Shown here: piece by piece, positions 11,054-21,610 of the stretch
How the letters are laid out: the number at the start of each line of letters is the position of its first letter
Position numbering within the stretch: the stretch's first letter is position 1
Assembly (NCBI GenBank): GCA_002081555.1
Contig: MZNV01000777.1
Location: 1-31,026 of the forward strand
Length of the DNA: 31,026 bases
Origin: Protostelium mycophagum
Taxonomy: Eukaryota > Evosea > Variosea > Protosteliida > Protosteliaceae
Direction: 5' to 3'
Made by a program: the position numbers and the translations under genes
Notes under the pieces: model-generated
Told to the model about the DNA's origin: nothing
Seen by the model: the letters and a program-made list of their open reading frames with translations, nothing else
Databases searched by the model: none

Positions 11054-11143
11054 TTCCCCACCTGGTGAGCGGAATTTTTATATTTTCATCTCCATGTCTT
11101 AATCTTGGTGTAAATCAATCAGACTGTATCATGCGATCTATAG

Positions 11144-12860
11144 AAAATTCGGAAGACTCAATATCACCGAGGGAAGACCTTTCCTAAAGATGGAATACCT
11201 CCCCTGGGTTCTGGAAATTGGAGCTCATCTGACTCTGCCGTGCACACTCTGAAAGGTCGTCAAGCCCCTATAGTTCAAGACAGACAATTCAAAATATCCA
11301 AGATTGATGCAGTAGAAGTGGCTGGATTGTGGGAAGATTGGGAAAACATGAGACATTACACATATCATTCAGAGGCTGACATAGCTAGTTATGTTACAAG
11401 AGTCATCATGTCTGCAGTGAGAGCCCTCAAGATGCAGGCGAGAAGATGTGATTGAATTCTTGTGACATGCCCAGGACAAGCTGGAATTGTCCATGGGGGT
11501 AAATGTGTATGAATTACGACCTGACATATATGCCCTCACTGTCAATGGCTTTCCTATTGGTGTTTGTAAGGTGATAGACTCTGCAATGGTGCTGTGATTA
11601 ACAAATATAAGGTGAAGAAACCTCCTGTAGGAGGAGAGAAGAACCCTTTCACTCAGCCTGGGGTGCACCGACAGATTGCTGACTACTTGCTACAACTCCG
11701 TCACATATTTGGTGTTGTATATCCTCTTGGTTTGGTGAGAGATCTACTCATATCATCTCAAGTTGATAGTTAGGTGACAACATACAAAGAGTGGCGGGTA
11801 TTCTGGATGACTGATTCAGATAAAATTGCTCAGGAAGAGGCTGATCCTGGTTATATCAGGCCAGAGGACGTAGCAAATAATGATGACAACATCCATTTTG
11901 TTGCAAATGATATCGTGAAGAGAGTGGATGAAGTTTCCATTGATGATCAAGAGCCAAGGTCAATTCACTGTATGTATGAGTGGTGATGATTGACTGTTGT
12001 CAGTGTGTCCATGTATGGGTCTGATGTATACACATGGAATCACCCTCAGATATCCAATTATCTGATGACAATTGTGCTCAAGATGTACAAGAGTCGGTAT
12101 GATGCCTCACTTCTACATTCTGAGAAGAGGATGTACCTTGTTCTGGACAAAGAGGTGAACTATTTGTCTCGTTCTACATTTGATATGCACAGCATTATTA
12201 CTGGTCGTCATCTCCATTTCGTGGCAAGAAGTTGGAAGATGTCACATATGGAGCCATACCTCAAAGCAACACAGAGACATTCATTCTACTGGAAGATTTG
12301 AGATATGGACATCAGGGTAGAGTGTGGGCCGCATGCTCACTGGGTGGTATTGGGTGTGTCATCAAGTTTGTCAAACCCATAACAGAAGACGGACAAGTTG
12401 TACATCAAGGGAAAATCTACGAAGAGGCTAAGATGTGGTCAGACGTTAATGGAATGCCGGCAAGAGTAGTACAATTAGGTGAGACTCCTTGTAATTCTTT
12501 GTTGATATATGATAGGAGGTAGATTAGCAGTGGTGATGCCCAGAGTGAAGAGATACACCAACTGGTGAGATACAGCTTGAGAACAAACTTCTGATCCCTC
12601 ACAGGGAGACAGAGGAGGCTAAAGATCTTGTCGCTGAGCTTGTAAATGATGTAGTTGTTAAGAAAAGGAAGACGCACACTGACGCTAAGCAAAATAATGT
12701 TGGCCTTGTGTCACCTCTTCGAATTTCCAAGGAACAGAAGGCTTCTGTCTTGAGATTCATTGATGCAGGATCTTTTCAAGACCTCCATGATGATGCAGAT
12801 CTCAATGAAGAGAAAGACAAACTGTTCAGGGCATTGATACCTCAACCAATAATCGAATAA
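11144..12860 (+). CDS. Crinkler-like protein: restriction-endonuclease-fold domain fused to kinase-like domain (5' end missing)
   Basis: Exons 11144-11416, 11475-11570, 11612-11734, 11774-11982, 12004-12154, 12193-12478, 12519-12564 and 12605-12860 give 479 residues in frame. The first half has the nuclease-fold signature of CRN-type proteins, VYELRPDIYALTVNG-FPIGVCKVKKP; the usual acidic residue before the Lys is Lys here. VTTYKEWRVFW and a NHPQISNYLMTIVLKMY segment follow, as in fungal and oomycete relatives. The kinase half has GHQGRVW (Gly-rich loop), GCVIKF (Lys), THTDAKQNNVG, which fits HxDxKxxN exactly, and FIDAGSF with DAG in place of DFG. It looks intact, not a pseudogene: the apparent frame breaks are 21-58 nt GT-AG introns. 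Relatives include host-targeted effectors and poorly understood nuclear proteins; the role here is unknown. Confidence 0.8.
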
Positions 12861-12911
12861 ATCCGTCCAAAGTGACACCTTCATCACATGATGAAACGCC
12901 AGACAAGTCTT

Positions 12912-14252
12912 TTATACAGGTGGTGGTTGTGAACCAGTCGGTGATCTGTAGGGTCTGGACATGCTGGTGAGTGGACTTGTCAACGGTGAATAAGTAGAAG
13001 AGTAGATCCTTCTGTTTGTGAACGCAGAGTGACGGGACTCTACAGGAGACATCTCGCGCCTGGCCGAGGCGTAGGCGAGGTTGTTCTGCTTTCTCATCTT
13101 AGCTTGCTTCTCTTGTTCCTGGAATACCTCAGAACGTTTCGAATTTTGGCGGGAAATTTTTGTATCATACAAAAACACCAGAGACATTCCATACGGCAGA
13201 ACTAACCTTGTAAAGCAGAGCCTTCTGCTCTTCCCTTGTGAATAATGCCAATAACGATCCGAATTCACCGTTCTTAGCCCTGTCTTTGATCTGCTGGTAC
13301 TCTGGGTCGTCTTCCTGCAGGAAACTGAAAAGTCAGTGAAATTTCGACGGGATTTCGCATACTTGTTTGGATTCTGCGGCAAGATTCTTGGTATGGAAAG
13401 TTCACTCTTCCTCCTCTCCAGAACAAATTCACCTTCTTTTGAGCAACCTTCGTCTGTGGCAGGAGCAGTGTAACTCTTCACCTCCCTAGGGGGTCTTGCG
13501 GGCTGTCGACATTTAATGGTTGTCGACATGTTCATGGATTAGGCTCAGCATGGTGAAAACTTACTGGAGTGTTTGTGGGGGTTGTGAGCTTTCCTATTGT
13601 CCTTGCCACAAGTCCCTGCTGATCCGGTATTGGTGGTGGTGGATGAGTCGGCCTGACACATTTAATTTTTGAATTTTTTTTTTGGCGGGAAATGTTCACC
13701 TGCGGGGATGGACCGGTGGAGTAGCTTCTGTCGTGATGATTGTGGGTGCCTCTACATTACTACTGTCTTCACTTCCTACTTCTACTTCTGTTTTCCCTGG
13801 CTCTACAACTGTCCTATCTTCCACTGTCTACAACGAATAAATATGTTTATTTTGAATTATTTTGTTGTTCTTATCATCTTGCGACATCTTACCTCTGGCG
13901 ATGTGATATCGGGAGTGTTGGGATCTGTGTCAGTCGCTGTGATAAATTAATACGACTCACTACAACCAGACAAAACTCACGTGATTGTAATTGAGAGAGA
14001 TCGGCGATGTCAGTTGCCGTAGTCACCTCTGACGTCACTATCTCCATCAGTTTTCCCGCCAAAATGAATTTTCATCGAAATCTCACCGGATTCTTCGTCA
14101 CTACTGCTCTCCAAAGACATGATGAGGCTCGTCGTAGATATGTTGGATATGGTGTTATCCGGCAGTTCGGACTTTACCTCTGTGCTCTCTGGCTCCGAAT
14201 TGGTGGCTGAGAAATTCTCCACGATGTCAAGTTCGTTAAGAGACGCCCTCAT
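12912..14252 (-). CDS. Acidic, Ser/Pro/Thr-rich protein with a charged helical C-terminal half
   Basis: Exons join from ATG 14252 (MRASLNELDIVENFSATNSE) to the stop at 12912; all phases agree. The first 170 residues are low-complexity, acidic, then proline-rich (RRPTHPPPPIPDQQG). A more ordered part follows: NLAAESKQ-EDDPEYQQIKDR, then KNGEFGSLLALFTREEQKA and a basic helix EQEKQAKMRKQNNLAYASARR; the tail is Ser/Thr/Tyr/Pro-rich. I do not recognise the family. Introns include one of 28 nt, and three of them carry the motif TTTTGGCGGGAAA or its complement. A TAG lies in frame just upstream of the chosen ATG, but it could be an acceptor (GAGTAG), so a further 5' exon is possible. Confidence 0.7.
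13119..14086 (-). promoter_or_regulatory. Three intronic TTTTGGCGGGAAA motifs (E2F-site-like)
   Basis: ATTTTGGCGGGAAAT at 13143-13157, TTTTGGCGGGAAAT at 13680-13693 and TTTTCCCGCCAAAA at 14051-14064 each lie inside a different intron of the same gene (13119-13206, 13653-13699 and 14029-14086). The core equals the E2F/DP consensus GGCGGGAA. Whether they are regulatory sites or a repeated intron component is not known. Confidence 0.45.
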
Positions 14253-14449
14253 CGACTCGTGATTCAGCTTCTACTCTTGTCAGAGTTGTAAAATGTCGAC
14301 AAAAGACTCAAAGTCTTCGCGTCTGTTGAGATGTAATACCGCAGGTGAGCAATATATTCTGCAGCCACAATAAACCAAGAAGATTCCACTTGTAATATCA
14401 CCAAAAACTCAAAGGAAATTTGTCTTGCAGCATTTTTCGTCAACTATTG
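14253..14449. other. Intergenic between two minus-strand genes
   Basis: This 200-base spacer lies between the ArfGAP stop and the next gene's start. It holds an AATAAA-like CAATAAAC on the plus strand and TTTATTG on the minus strand. A plus-strand frame from 14293 (MSTKDSKSSRLLR) reaches a GTGAGC but then stops; I do not call it a gene. Confidence 0.4.
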
Positions 14450-17400
14450 TTATTGACAATGCACAAACGCGCTCTATGACAAAGACATCATGAGATTCGC
14501 CTCATCGCATGTGTATGACATCTCACCATTCCGTGTGGCAGTGGAGATTTCATTGTGGGAGAATCCATCCCGTTAAGATATGATCTTATGGACGTTCTAA
14601 ACTCGTTGTCGTTCTTGAGCAATGCCATAAACACCTCCTTATACTTGGTCTTTTCTGTTGGTAATCAGTCATCTGTATCCATCTACAACGAGACAAAATT
14701 GTTTCAAAAGAAAATAACCTTGTTCGACTCTGGCCTTTTCGGCGGCTTGTTCGTCCATAAAGGTCTTCTCTTTGTACTTGGCCGTGATGAATTTGACTCT
14801 GTATCCTCTACAACCAGTCATCAGTACAAGTCACGTGACCTGAGGATTCTCATTGGAATGAAACTCACGAGTCTGATGCCGAGTTGAGAGGAGTCCATAA
14901 CTCCGGCATCTTGGTGATCCAAACTTGATTAGAAGCCACATTCCCCACTCTTTCTACTGCCTACATATCATCATTAAGATATCATAAACGATGTCGAGAG
15001 GTGTCATCAAGATGTCATAAAGATGTCTTTATAATTTAAGAATTCAATAAGTGGGGACGAAAATTATTTTGACAAAAATTCCGAGAAATTTCTGCCACGT
15101 CATCACTACAACGCTCACCTCCACATGTTCTTTGTCTAGATTGTCGAGTGCGAGGGATCTGACTTTGGTGATATGGACACCCAGAGATCTGTGCACACCG
15201 GAACATTTTATGCAGATGAAAATTCCGAGATTCACGGAGATCCAATCTGGATTCTCCGCGCTACAATCGGCACAAATATTGTTGCCCTCGATTTCGAGAA
15301 GTTTGCGCATGGCGCGTTGTTCTGAGGTCCAGTGGGTGTCGTTCATCTACAACGAGTCAATAATATTCGTAAGAATAAATGATTCCACCCCAAAAGGTTT
15401 TTGTGATTTTGGAATTTCGCGATTTTTACAGGGAATTACAAAATAAAATCAATCAATTGTGCTTGAGACTTGTCAGGTCAGCAGACATTTCCTCATTGAA
15501 TGTTTCATATTACATCATCGTCCATGCGCGTCACGATTCCTTTAGAGGTGGAGCTGCTGTCTTCTACTTGCTTCTGTCCCAAAGTTTTGAGCACCAGCTC
15601 GTTACAGACGTTGCCCATCTTTGTGGTCCAATCCTTCATCTCTTCCTCGCTGGAAAAATCAGTGAAAATTGGAGGACTTTCTCACCTCTCAACGTAGAGG
15701 ATGAGTTGATCATTGAGTGTGATGAGCTCGAAAAGATATCTTCCATCTTCCTTCTTAGCTCGGGCTGAGATATCTTAGTACAATGATGACGTCATCAGAA
15801 ATTTCTTCGGTTTATGTGGATAAGAAAATGAAATTTCACTCACGTTTCACACTGGAATGAAACATATCGTACATATTGTATTTTTTCTCGGAAATTTCCT
15901 TCTTGCTCTGTACCATATGAGCACGTGACCTGGTGTACATTTTGAGACCCACCTTCACTTTATAACAGTATAATCTATCCGTAGACAAAACGACAAATTT
16001 CTTTTTCCAAGAACCCTTTCGCTTAGATCTCACGTGGATTATCCCATACTTGACCGGTCTAATAATCGTCGACACAATGTGGTCCATAGTCTGCTGCATG
16101 GCCACCTGTGTCTACATTGTTTAGTTGGCGTATAGATTGTCACACTCACATTCTTTTTGGCTTCTTCACGTGCGCCGACCTGAAAAATCAACATTTTTTC
16201 ATATTTAAAAAGCTTCGTTGTAGATGGAGAAAAGAAATCGTTGTAGATGGATAAACACTTACCGTATCTTCATGAGTGGAGACAGAAGCGCTCCTTCTAG
16301 ACTGCTTCTTTATCGTACTGATGTCCTCGGCAGATCTTCGTTTTTTAGTGAATTACAAGAGTTTGGGTGAATTTTTGTCGAGATGATGACGTCATCATGA
16401 CTCACCCTGATCTGGTCAATCTGCCGTTGGGGTCTGGAGAGGTGTGGACGTTGTCAGAAGATGATTTCGTCTTTGGTCTGTAACACATCAGACAATGATC
16501 TTCCAAGATGCCATCCGACATAATCATCATATGATCACTTCTCCGTAATCATAGTCATTGCATCTCCGCAGCTCTGCTGTCGTCATGTGATGACAAAATT
16601 TGTCTTTATAACACGTCCACGTTTAAATCAGAAGGCGCCTGCAGCAGAGCTGCAGATATGTCTATATGTCTATGTGTTGACTTTGACATCTGCGTGACAA
16701 AAAGAACATGTCCTCACGAGATCGGGTGTTCATCTGCCTCTGTAGCCCTTCTATTTCTTTCTTCTGGGCTCAGATTCTTGCTAACCTCTCTCAATGTCTT
16801 TATGGCACCTGAAATCATCGAGTGAGTTGGGATGATTCGTCGGATGGATTTGCCGAATAATGATCGCAGGGAAAGAATATATTCCTGTCCTTTCATTTCA
16901 TGCTTCTCTTTGTGGTGTCGCATGCGGAGTAGCAGGGGCAGAACACGTCAGAGAGGATATTTACAATATTTTTATTTGAAGGTGGATGTGTTTGTGGCTC
17001 TGCCAGTGCGAATATTAACCAATAAAAGAATACATGTCTACTCAAGGATGATCACGAATGGATGATTTGACTGGACTTACTGGCACCAAATTTAAGAGAT
17101 CTCTTTTTCTCTCTGTTAGTCAGATCTCTTGGTGTGCTGCCCACTGCAGTCCCATCTGATGTCGTCCTCTTGGGTGTCCCTGTATTATCCGTCATTAATT
17201 TGAGAAAGAAAATGCAAAAGAAAGCTCACTGTCGTTGTCTAAGATTTTTTGTACTGGTGAGGCGGTAGGAGGCATGACATGACGTGGAGTTGATGCATTA
17301 TCTGGACTTATCGGTCTGTCTTCCCTCAAGACCACCGACTGTCCCTCGCTTCCGCTGTGTATCAAACCTGTGAAATTTAACAACACATAGAAGGAGGAAA

Positions 17401-17650
17401 AAATGATGACGAACGAGTTGGAGATTCTGGTCGATTCTTGGGATCTTGTTCGCCGTCAACTGGAATGTTGATGGCCTACTCAATGTGAGACGAGCGATGA
17501 ACGAAATCACATCAGGTCGATATCACCTCATTGATATCCAACAAAGATCCAGTATCGTCTTCATCGTCTGAGGGAGGCTCTTTCTCTCCCTTTTTGCTTC
17601 TGAGCGTCGCTGTGTCAGAGTTCTTCCGTCGAAGGAAGATCTTCCTCATA
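14450..17650 (-). CDS. ArfGAP with PH domain
   Basis: About 15 exons give roughly 575 residues. ATG 17650 opens a basic then Ser/Pro-rich, probably disordered N-terminus of about 250 residues. The PH domain (about 16060-15590) has [34 protein letters not shown] and the helix [11 protein letters not shown] with its invariant Trp. The ArfGAP domain follows: CADC-x16-CIKC, the [11 protein letters not shown] core, and [11 protein letters not shown] with the Arg finger; then [10 protein letters not shown] and [15 protein letters not shown] as in the family's second half. It should stimulate GTP hydrolysis on Arf at membranes bound through the PH domain. There is no BAR domain or ankyrin repeats, so it differs from ACAP/ASAP. 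The C-terminus uses a GTGAGA...TCATAG intron and stops at 14450; without it the frame would end at 14488. Confidence 0.88.
16490..16722. repeat. Inverted repeat inside a long ArfGAP intron
   Basis: This 233-nt intron, long for the gene, holds GCAGCTCTGCTG at 16568-16579 and its exact reverse complement CAGCAGAGCTGC at 16642-16653, with a local palindrome CTGCAGcagagCTGCAG at the second arm. It could be the remnant of an inserted element. Confidence 0.45.
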
Positions 17651-17980
17651 TCGGAGCCAGGGCTATGAGACGGTCGGTGATGTCCTTAAAGAATTTGCAA
17701 GAGTGTTCTTCTCGTTGGAATATATGTATACGTATCACGATCCCTTTGGGCAGAAAATAAATGATATAATCAGATGTCGAGTCAGACATCAACAGATGAC
17801 CGACCTTTTTGTGGCTCACTTCTGGCAAGTACTGCTCTGACACTGGCACAGAAGATGGTCTGTGGAACAAGAGAAGAGTGCGTGAAGCTTTACAACAGAG
17901 CAGCCGCACGCAGAAAACACGCACTTGAACCACAAAGGAGTCCTTTGAGATCAGAACTCGCGCACGTCAGCATAGAATGA
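17646..17980. other. Coding-like on both strands, strand not decided
   Basis: On the minus strand a frame from about 17870 to 17646 reads SEQYLPEVSHKKVGHLLMSD and on to FFKDITDRLIALAP; its TGA overlaps the ArfGAP start codon, odd for two eukaryotic genes, so it might be an alternative 5' exon. On the plus strand ATG 17774 opens 68 codons (AQKMVCGTREECVKLYNRAA ... SELAHVSIE). Neither matches a family that I know. Only one can be real. Confidence 0.3.
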
Positions 17981-18539
17981 ATGATCAATTAAAGTTTTAG
18001 AGTTTGGTTTATTCTACAGTCGTGGCAGGAGGTTCCATATGTGCATGTCCTAAAACAGATCAGTTACTGATCGTGAAGAGGGAGTAGAAAAGACAATGAA
18101 AGATCAGTTTGGCATAATTAGCTTAAAACATCTTGCCTCCTCAAATAAAATTAGGAAAGGAACGGAGTTATTCTCATCACTTCGAAAATGAAATGATACA
18201 AAAGAAAGAACCTCACCTTGCCTCACGAAGGAGGTCAGAGGAGGACAGATCGAGAAGACCTGATCATGTTAGAAGGATGTCTTGAAGAGATCCATTCTTT
18301 TAGAGAGTAAGATCAGCGAAAGTAGTAATTATCAACAGGAGATTCAGTATGGATTGATTTGTCATGTTTTTCGACATCCTTTGAACAAAGAGATGAGAAA
18401 TAAAGAAGGGTGTGTGGTGAACGAACCTGTGCCGCTTGAAAAATGGAAGTCAGTCAGAAAGAATGATGACAGACTACAACGAGCCTAATAATACCTGTGT
18501 CACGTGATCGCATGAATTTTTGGCAGCCAATCAACAAAA
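17981..18539. other. Intergenic, presumed transglycosylase promoter
   Basis: No gene is supported; a plus-strand frame at 18282-18488 is unconvincing. Near the 3' end TCACGTGATC (E-box-like palindrome, about 18499-18508) and CCAATCA (about 18526) precede the transglycosylase start and may be promoter elements. Confidence 0.4.
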
Positions 18540-20340
18540 ATGAGCGCCTCAAGAACATCCAAACATCTTTGTCGCCATATGAGCACGGCGGCTCCAAAGA
18601 CTTCTTTTGAGTTTGAGATCATTCATCAATCATCGCGATCAAAAGCCAGAGTGGGTCGCATACACACTCCCCACGGTGTTATGGACACACCTGGATTTGT
18701 ACCTGTTGCTACAAGTGGAACGATTAAAGGTTGTGACAATATGAGACTGAGCGAGACGGGATCACAACTCATCTTCTGCAACACATACCATTTTTTGGTA
18801 CATCCCGGTCCAGAGGTAATGTACTCGCAATCATCTTCAGAGTGACATCTCTGATCGTTCAGGTCGTCCAGAAGGCAGGAGGACTGCATAAATTCATGAA
18901 CTATAAAGGTCCAATCATCACAGATAGCGGCGGTTTTCAGGTGCTTAACATCATCTAGGTATCTCACCACTTTACAAAAGATGTTCAATAGAGGAAGAAG
19001 AAAATTTCTGAATACATTTATAGATCTTTTCCATGTCGCAGAGAGAAGCTGTAGACGAATTGAAGGGCAAGATCGCCCCCACACATGAACCCTCACTCAT
19101 CTCTATCAACGAAAGCGGTGCTAAATTTAGATCTTATATGAACGGTGACGTCATCACTCTGACACCAGAATCATCTGTGGACGCACAGAAGGTAATCTTT
19201 TAATCTTTTGAAAAAACATTCCAAAAGAATTTGAAAAATAAATAAAATAATATTTCAAGAAAATTTGACAGTTGTAGATGCTGGGATCTGATATCATCAT
19301 ACCTCTAGATATCCTCCCTCCAAATGAAGAAAAGCAGATGAAGGCAACCTTTGACCGCACACACAGGTAAGCCCTCAGTTCTACATTCTTCGATAAATAC
19401 CCTTTATTCACTCGTTGTAGATGGGAGGAGAGGTCATTACGTCATCACCTCGAAAACCCCAATGGGCAGGCAATGTACAGTGTGATACACGGGGGTCTTG
19501 ATCTTGAGATGAGAGCAATGAGCATGGACAAACTGACCAATCTGCCTTTCGACGGACACGCGATAGGTGAATATCTGTCCGAATCCGTCGTGATCTGTCC
19601 GAATCTGTTGTAATCTGTCGCAATCTGTCTCAATTTTTAGTGTGACAATCCTTATTATTCTGTCAAAGCCAAAATTCACCACTTGTGTTCGTTATAACCA
19701 CACAGTCTTTCTCCCTGCAGCATCACATTGGACAAGTTGCATCGAGAGATGAGATGACAAATGCAGGTGGAAGTTTGGGCGGGACGCATGCAGAGTCTTT
19801 AAAACTATTGAAAGAGATCATGCCAACATTAAACCGAACACACAAACCCGTGCACCTGTTAGGTAAAATATTGGTGCTGTAACAAACTTCCATCATTCCA
19901 TGATTCTCAGAAATTGTGCCGAGCCTAAAGGTCATCTTGCTGTCATGATGACATATCTGACAGGTGTCGGGGACTTGTCATCGATAGATAATACGATATC
20001 ATTGGGAATTGACACGTATGACTCTTCTTTTCCCTCCAAAATCGCGAGGAGTGGGAGGCTCTTGACCAAAAATGGATTCATAGACATCAATAAGACCGAA
20101 CACCGAGATTCACACGAAATTTCCATAGAAGAGGGTTGCACATGCGTCGCGTGAGTCTGGTGTCGACACATCTGTCGACTGATGTGTTGTAGATGTAGGA
20201 ACCATTCGAGAGCTTTCTTGCATCATCTCTCCAAAATGAGAGAGCTGAGTTTTTATACCTTGTCCACTGCTCACAACATACATCACATGATGAATCACAT
20301 GAAAGACCTGAGGAATAGAATAAAAGATGACGAGATCTAA
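18540..20340 (+). CDS. tRNA-guanine (queuine) transglycosylase, bacterial-type, likely organellar
   Basis: Exons beginning with 18540-18815 give about 400 residues, the length of a full TGT. The basic, Ser/Arg-rich start ([20 protein letters not shown]) looks like a mitochondrial targeting sequence. Landmarks in order: [44 protein letters not shown] (substrate Asp), [53 protein letters not shown] (nucleophile Asp) and the zinc site [16 protein letters not shown] with a later TAHNIHH. The enzyme swaps G34 for queuine or preQ1 in GTN-anticodon tRNAs such as the tRNA-Asn at 9.55 kb. Motifs such as VIHGG, GGSLG and LLGVGD are unlike eukaryotic QTRT1 (IIQGG, GGLSGG, YLMGVG). Intron 19570-19770 contains tandem repeats. 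Confidence 0.92.
19569..19640 (+). repeat. Imperfect tandem repeat in a transglycosylase intron
   Basis: The unit ATCTGTCCGAATCYGTYGTR recurs imperfectly in about three copies (ATCTGTCCGAATC, ATCTGTCCGAATC, ATCTGTCGCAATC, ATCTGTCTCAAT). It lies wholly in the intron following the HAIG exon. Confidence 0.6.
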
Positions 20341-20449
20341 CAGTCCAAAAACTCCTCTTTATATCCAAGATCTCTACATCATGTCGTGCAAGGACGGGAC
20401 GGATCTTTGTTCATGAAGGTGGTCGATCGGGTGCTGTTGTGTGCCACCT

Positions 20450-20681
20450 CTATGTACATGATGTGCGGGATGTTCCGCTCAATCTCCTCGTATCATTCTT
20501 CGACTTTTGTGGAAAGCGGCGTTCTGGTGTCTCATGCCCCGCGAGTGCGAACCTACGAGCCGATTAGACACAATGCAAAATGTCAGTCAACTTACAGTGA
20601 AAGTCTCTCCTCGAGGGATGAAGCTGGTGCAAAGAAGAAGGGTGTGGCTCTTCTCAACATCTTTGAGTTCTCCACCGTCAT
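20450..20681 (-). CDS. Small unrecognised protein, two exons
   Basis: ATG 20681 (MTVENSKMLRRATPFFFAPA) leads to a canonical GTAAGTTGACTGAC...GCTCGTAG intron of about 43 nt, then LFALAGHETPERRFPQKSK and a basic Ser/Thr tail to TAG at 20450, about 62 residues. The splice consensus and coding character favour this strand over the overlapping plus-strand frame. The gene lies tail to tail with the transglycosylase. No family recognised; further 3' exons cannot be excluded. Confidence 0.45.
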
Positions 20682-21084
20682 CTTATTATAATTATTTGTC
20701 CTTCCGCTGTTGCGAACGAATTTATGACGAGCTTTTGATCACAACACACGGTCTATTTTTAGAACATTCGTCAAAAACAGTGTTTCCTGGGAAAAAAAAC
20801 ACGTAATGCTATCCTGACCATTTTCGTGCGAAGCCTCAACTCCCCGAGGAAGGAGTTCTGCGAATGACTTCCCTCTTCCACGAATGTCAATAAATGGTGA
20901 CATTCGCTTTGTCAAGGTTCTTCACCCCTGTCGTGTCATTGTATAGTACGATGATGTTCGGACATGAAAAGAGAATTGAGCTGTCTGTTGCAGTGTCATT
21001 TCAGTCAATGAAGCGATCAACTTCGTGGATGTGGTCGTATTGTGAGTCATTCTATCGAGTAGAACACGTCTATGATGCATTTAT

Positions 21085-21490
21085 TTAAGAGGATCCCAGA
21101 AATTCAGGTTGCGACCTCCGCCTCGCTTGTCTCTTGTCGTACATTTCCCCCATCTTCGCATTTTGTTCGTTTGCTGCCATTCGTTTCTGTTGCTCATACG
21201 CTACCACTTTCTGTGCATCGAATAGCCTGGTCTGAATCAGCCGAGTCGCTGAAGTCTTTTGCTTACAATCTGAGACGTTCTTCTATTGGTGTTGAACTCT
21301 GGAAATGGAAAGGCGTTCCTCTTCTTATTTTGCGGGTAGGTGGGATGTCCTCCTTCATGTGTGTTCGCAGCTTCTGTGCTGTGATGGCGCGACCAAAACG
21401 TCCTAACTCCGATTCTTGGCTTTTTCGTAAGAAGGTGGGTAACTCCGGTTGTCAAGATCTCTTCTTCAGAACGGTCAAGAACGCACTGAC
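21085..21490 (-). CDS. Unrecognised basic protein, 5' end uncertain
   Basis: The last exon is clear: TRLFDAQKVVAYEQQKRMA, then MGEMYDKRQARRRSQPEF and the stop at 21085, strongly helical and basic. A 35-nt intron (GTAAGCAAAAG...TGATTCAG) joins it in phase to a frame that reads KPRIGVRTFWSRHH and a His/Asn/Pro-rich stretch, open up to about 21490 without a clear ATG. The overlapping 147-codon plus-strand frame is Ser/Phe/Cys-rich and looks like its shadow. No family recognised. Confidence 0.45.
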
Positions 21491-21576
21491 AAAAGTGGTA
21501 TGTGGTGTTAACTAATAAATTTTGGCATCTTTTGGAAATACTGAAGCTTGGAGTCTCCAGTTCTCGAACTTAAGGC

Positions 21577-21600
21577 GTACAGATTTGTACAGATTTGTAC
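21577..21600. repeat. Short tandem repeat of AGATTTGTAC
   Basis: GTAC followed by two AGATTTGTAC units; related GGATTTGTACAAATAC occurs at about 21713 and TTGTACAGATTTT at about 22256. All lie in or beside the MITE-rich stretch. Confidence 0.6.
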
Positions 21601-21610
21601 ATGTTTGTTT

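Noticed and set aside
11417-12530. Reading the Crinkler-like gene as a pseudogene with many stops and shifts
   Set aside because: Every break is removed by a short GT-AG intron, and the joined protein keeps the full set of family motifs.
14293-14560. Plus-strand two-exon gene (MSTKDSKSSRLLR ...) with an in-frame TGA, perhaps selenocysteine
   Set aside because: It overlaps the ArfGAP 3' end, no SECIS-like hairpin was noticed, and the minus-strand reading is better supported.
14555-14887. Plus-strand frame of 110 codons
   Set aside because: It is antisense to the ArfGAP 3' exons, which match the family ([15 protein letters not shown]).
20386-20691. Plus-strand frame of 101 codons after the transglycosylase
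   Set aside because: It overlaps a minus-strand two-exon gene with perfect GTAAGT/TCGTAG sites; the plus frame has no domain or clear start.
21072-21515. Longest single plus-strand frame (147 codons)
   Set aside because: Its Ser/Phe/Cys-rich product has no domain, while the minus strand gives a basic helical protein with a canonical intron; it is the shadow of that gene.
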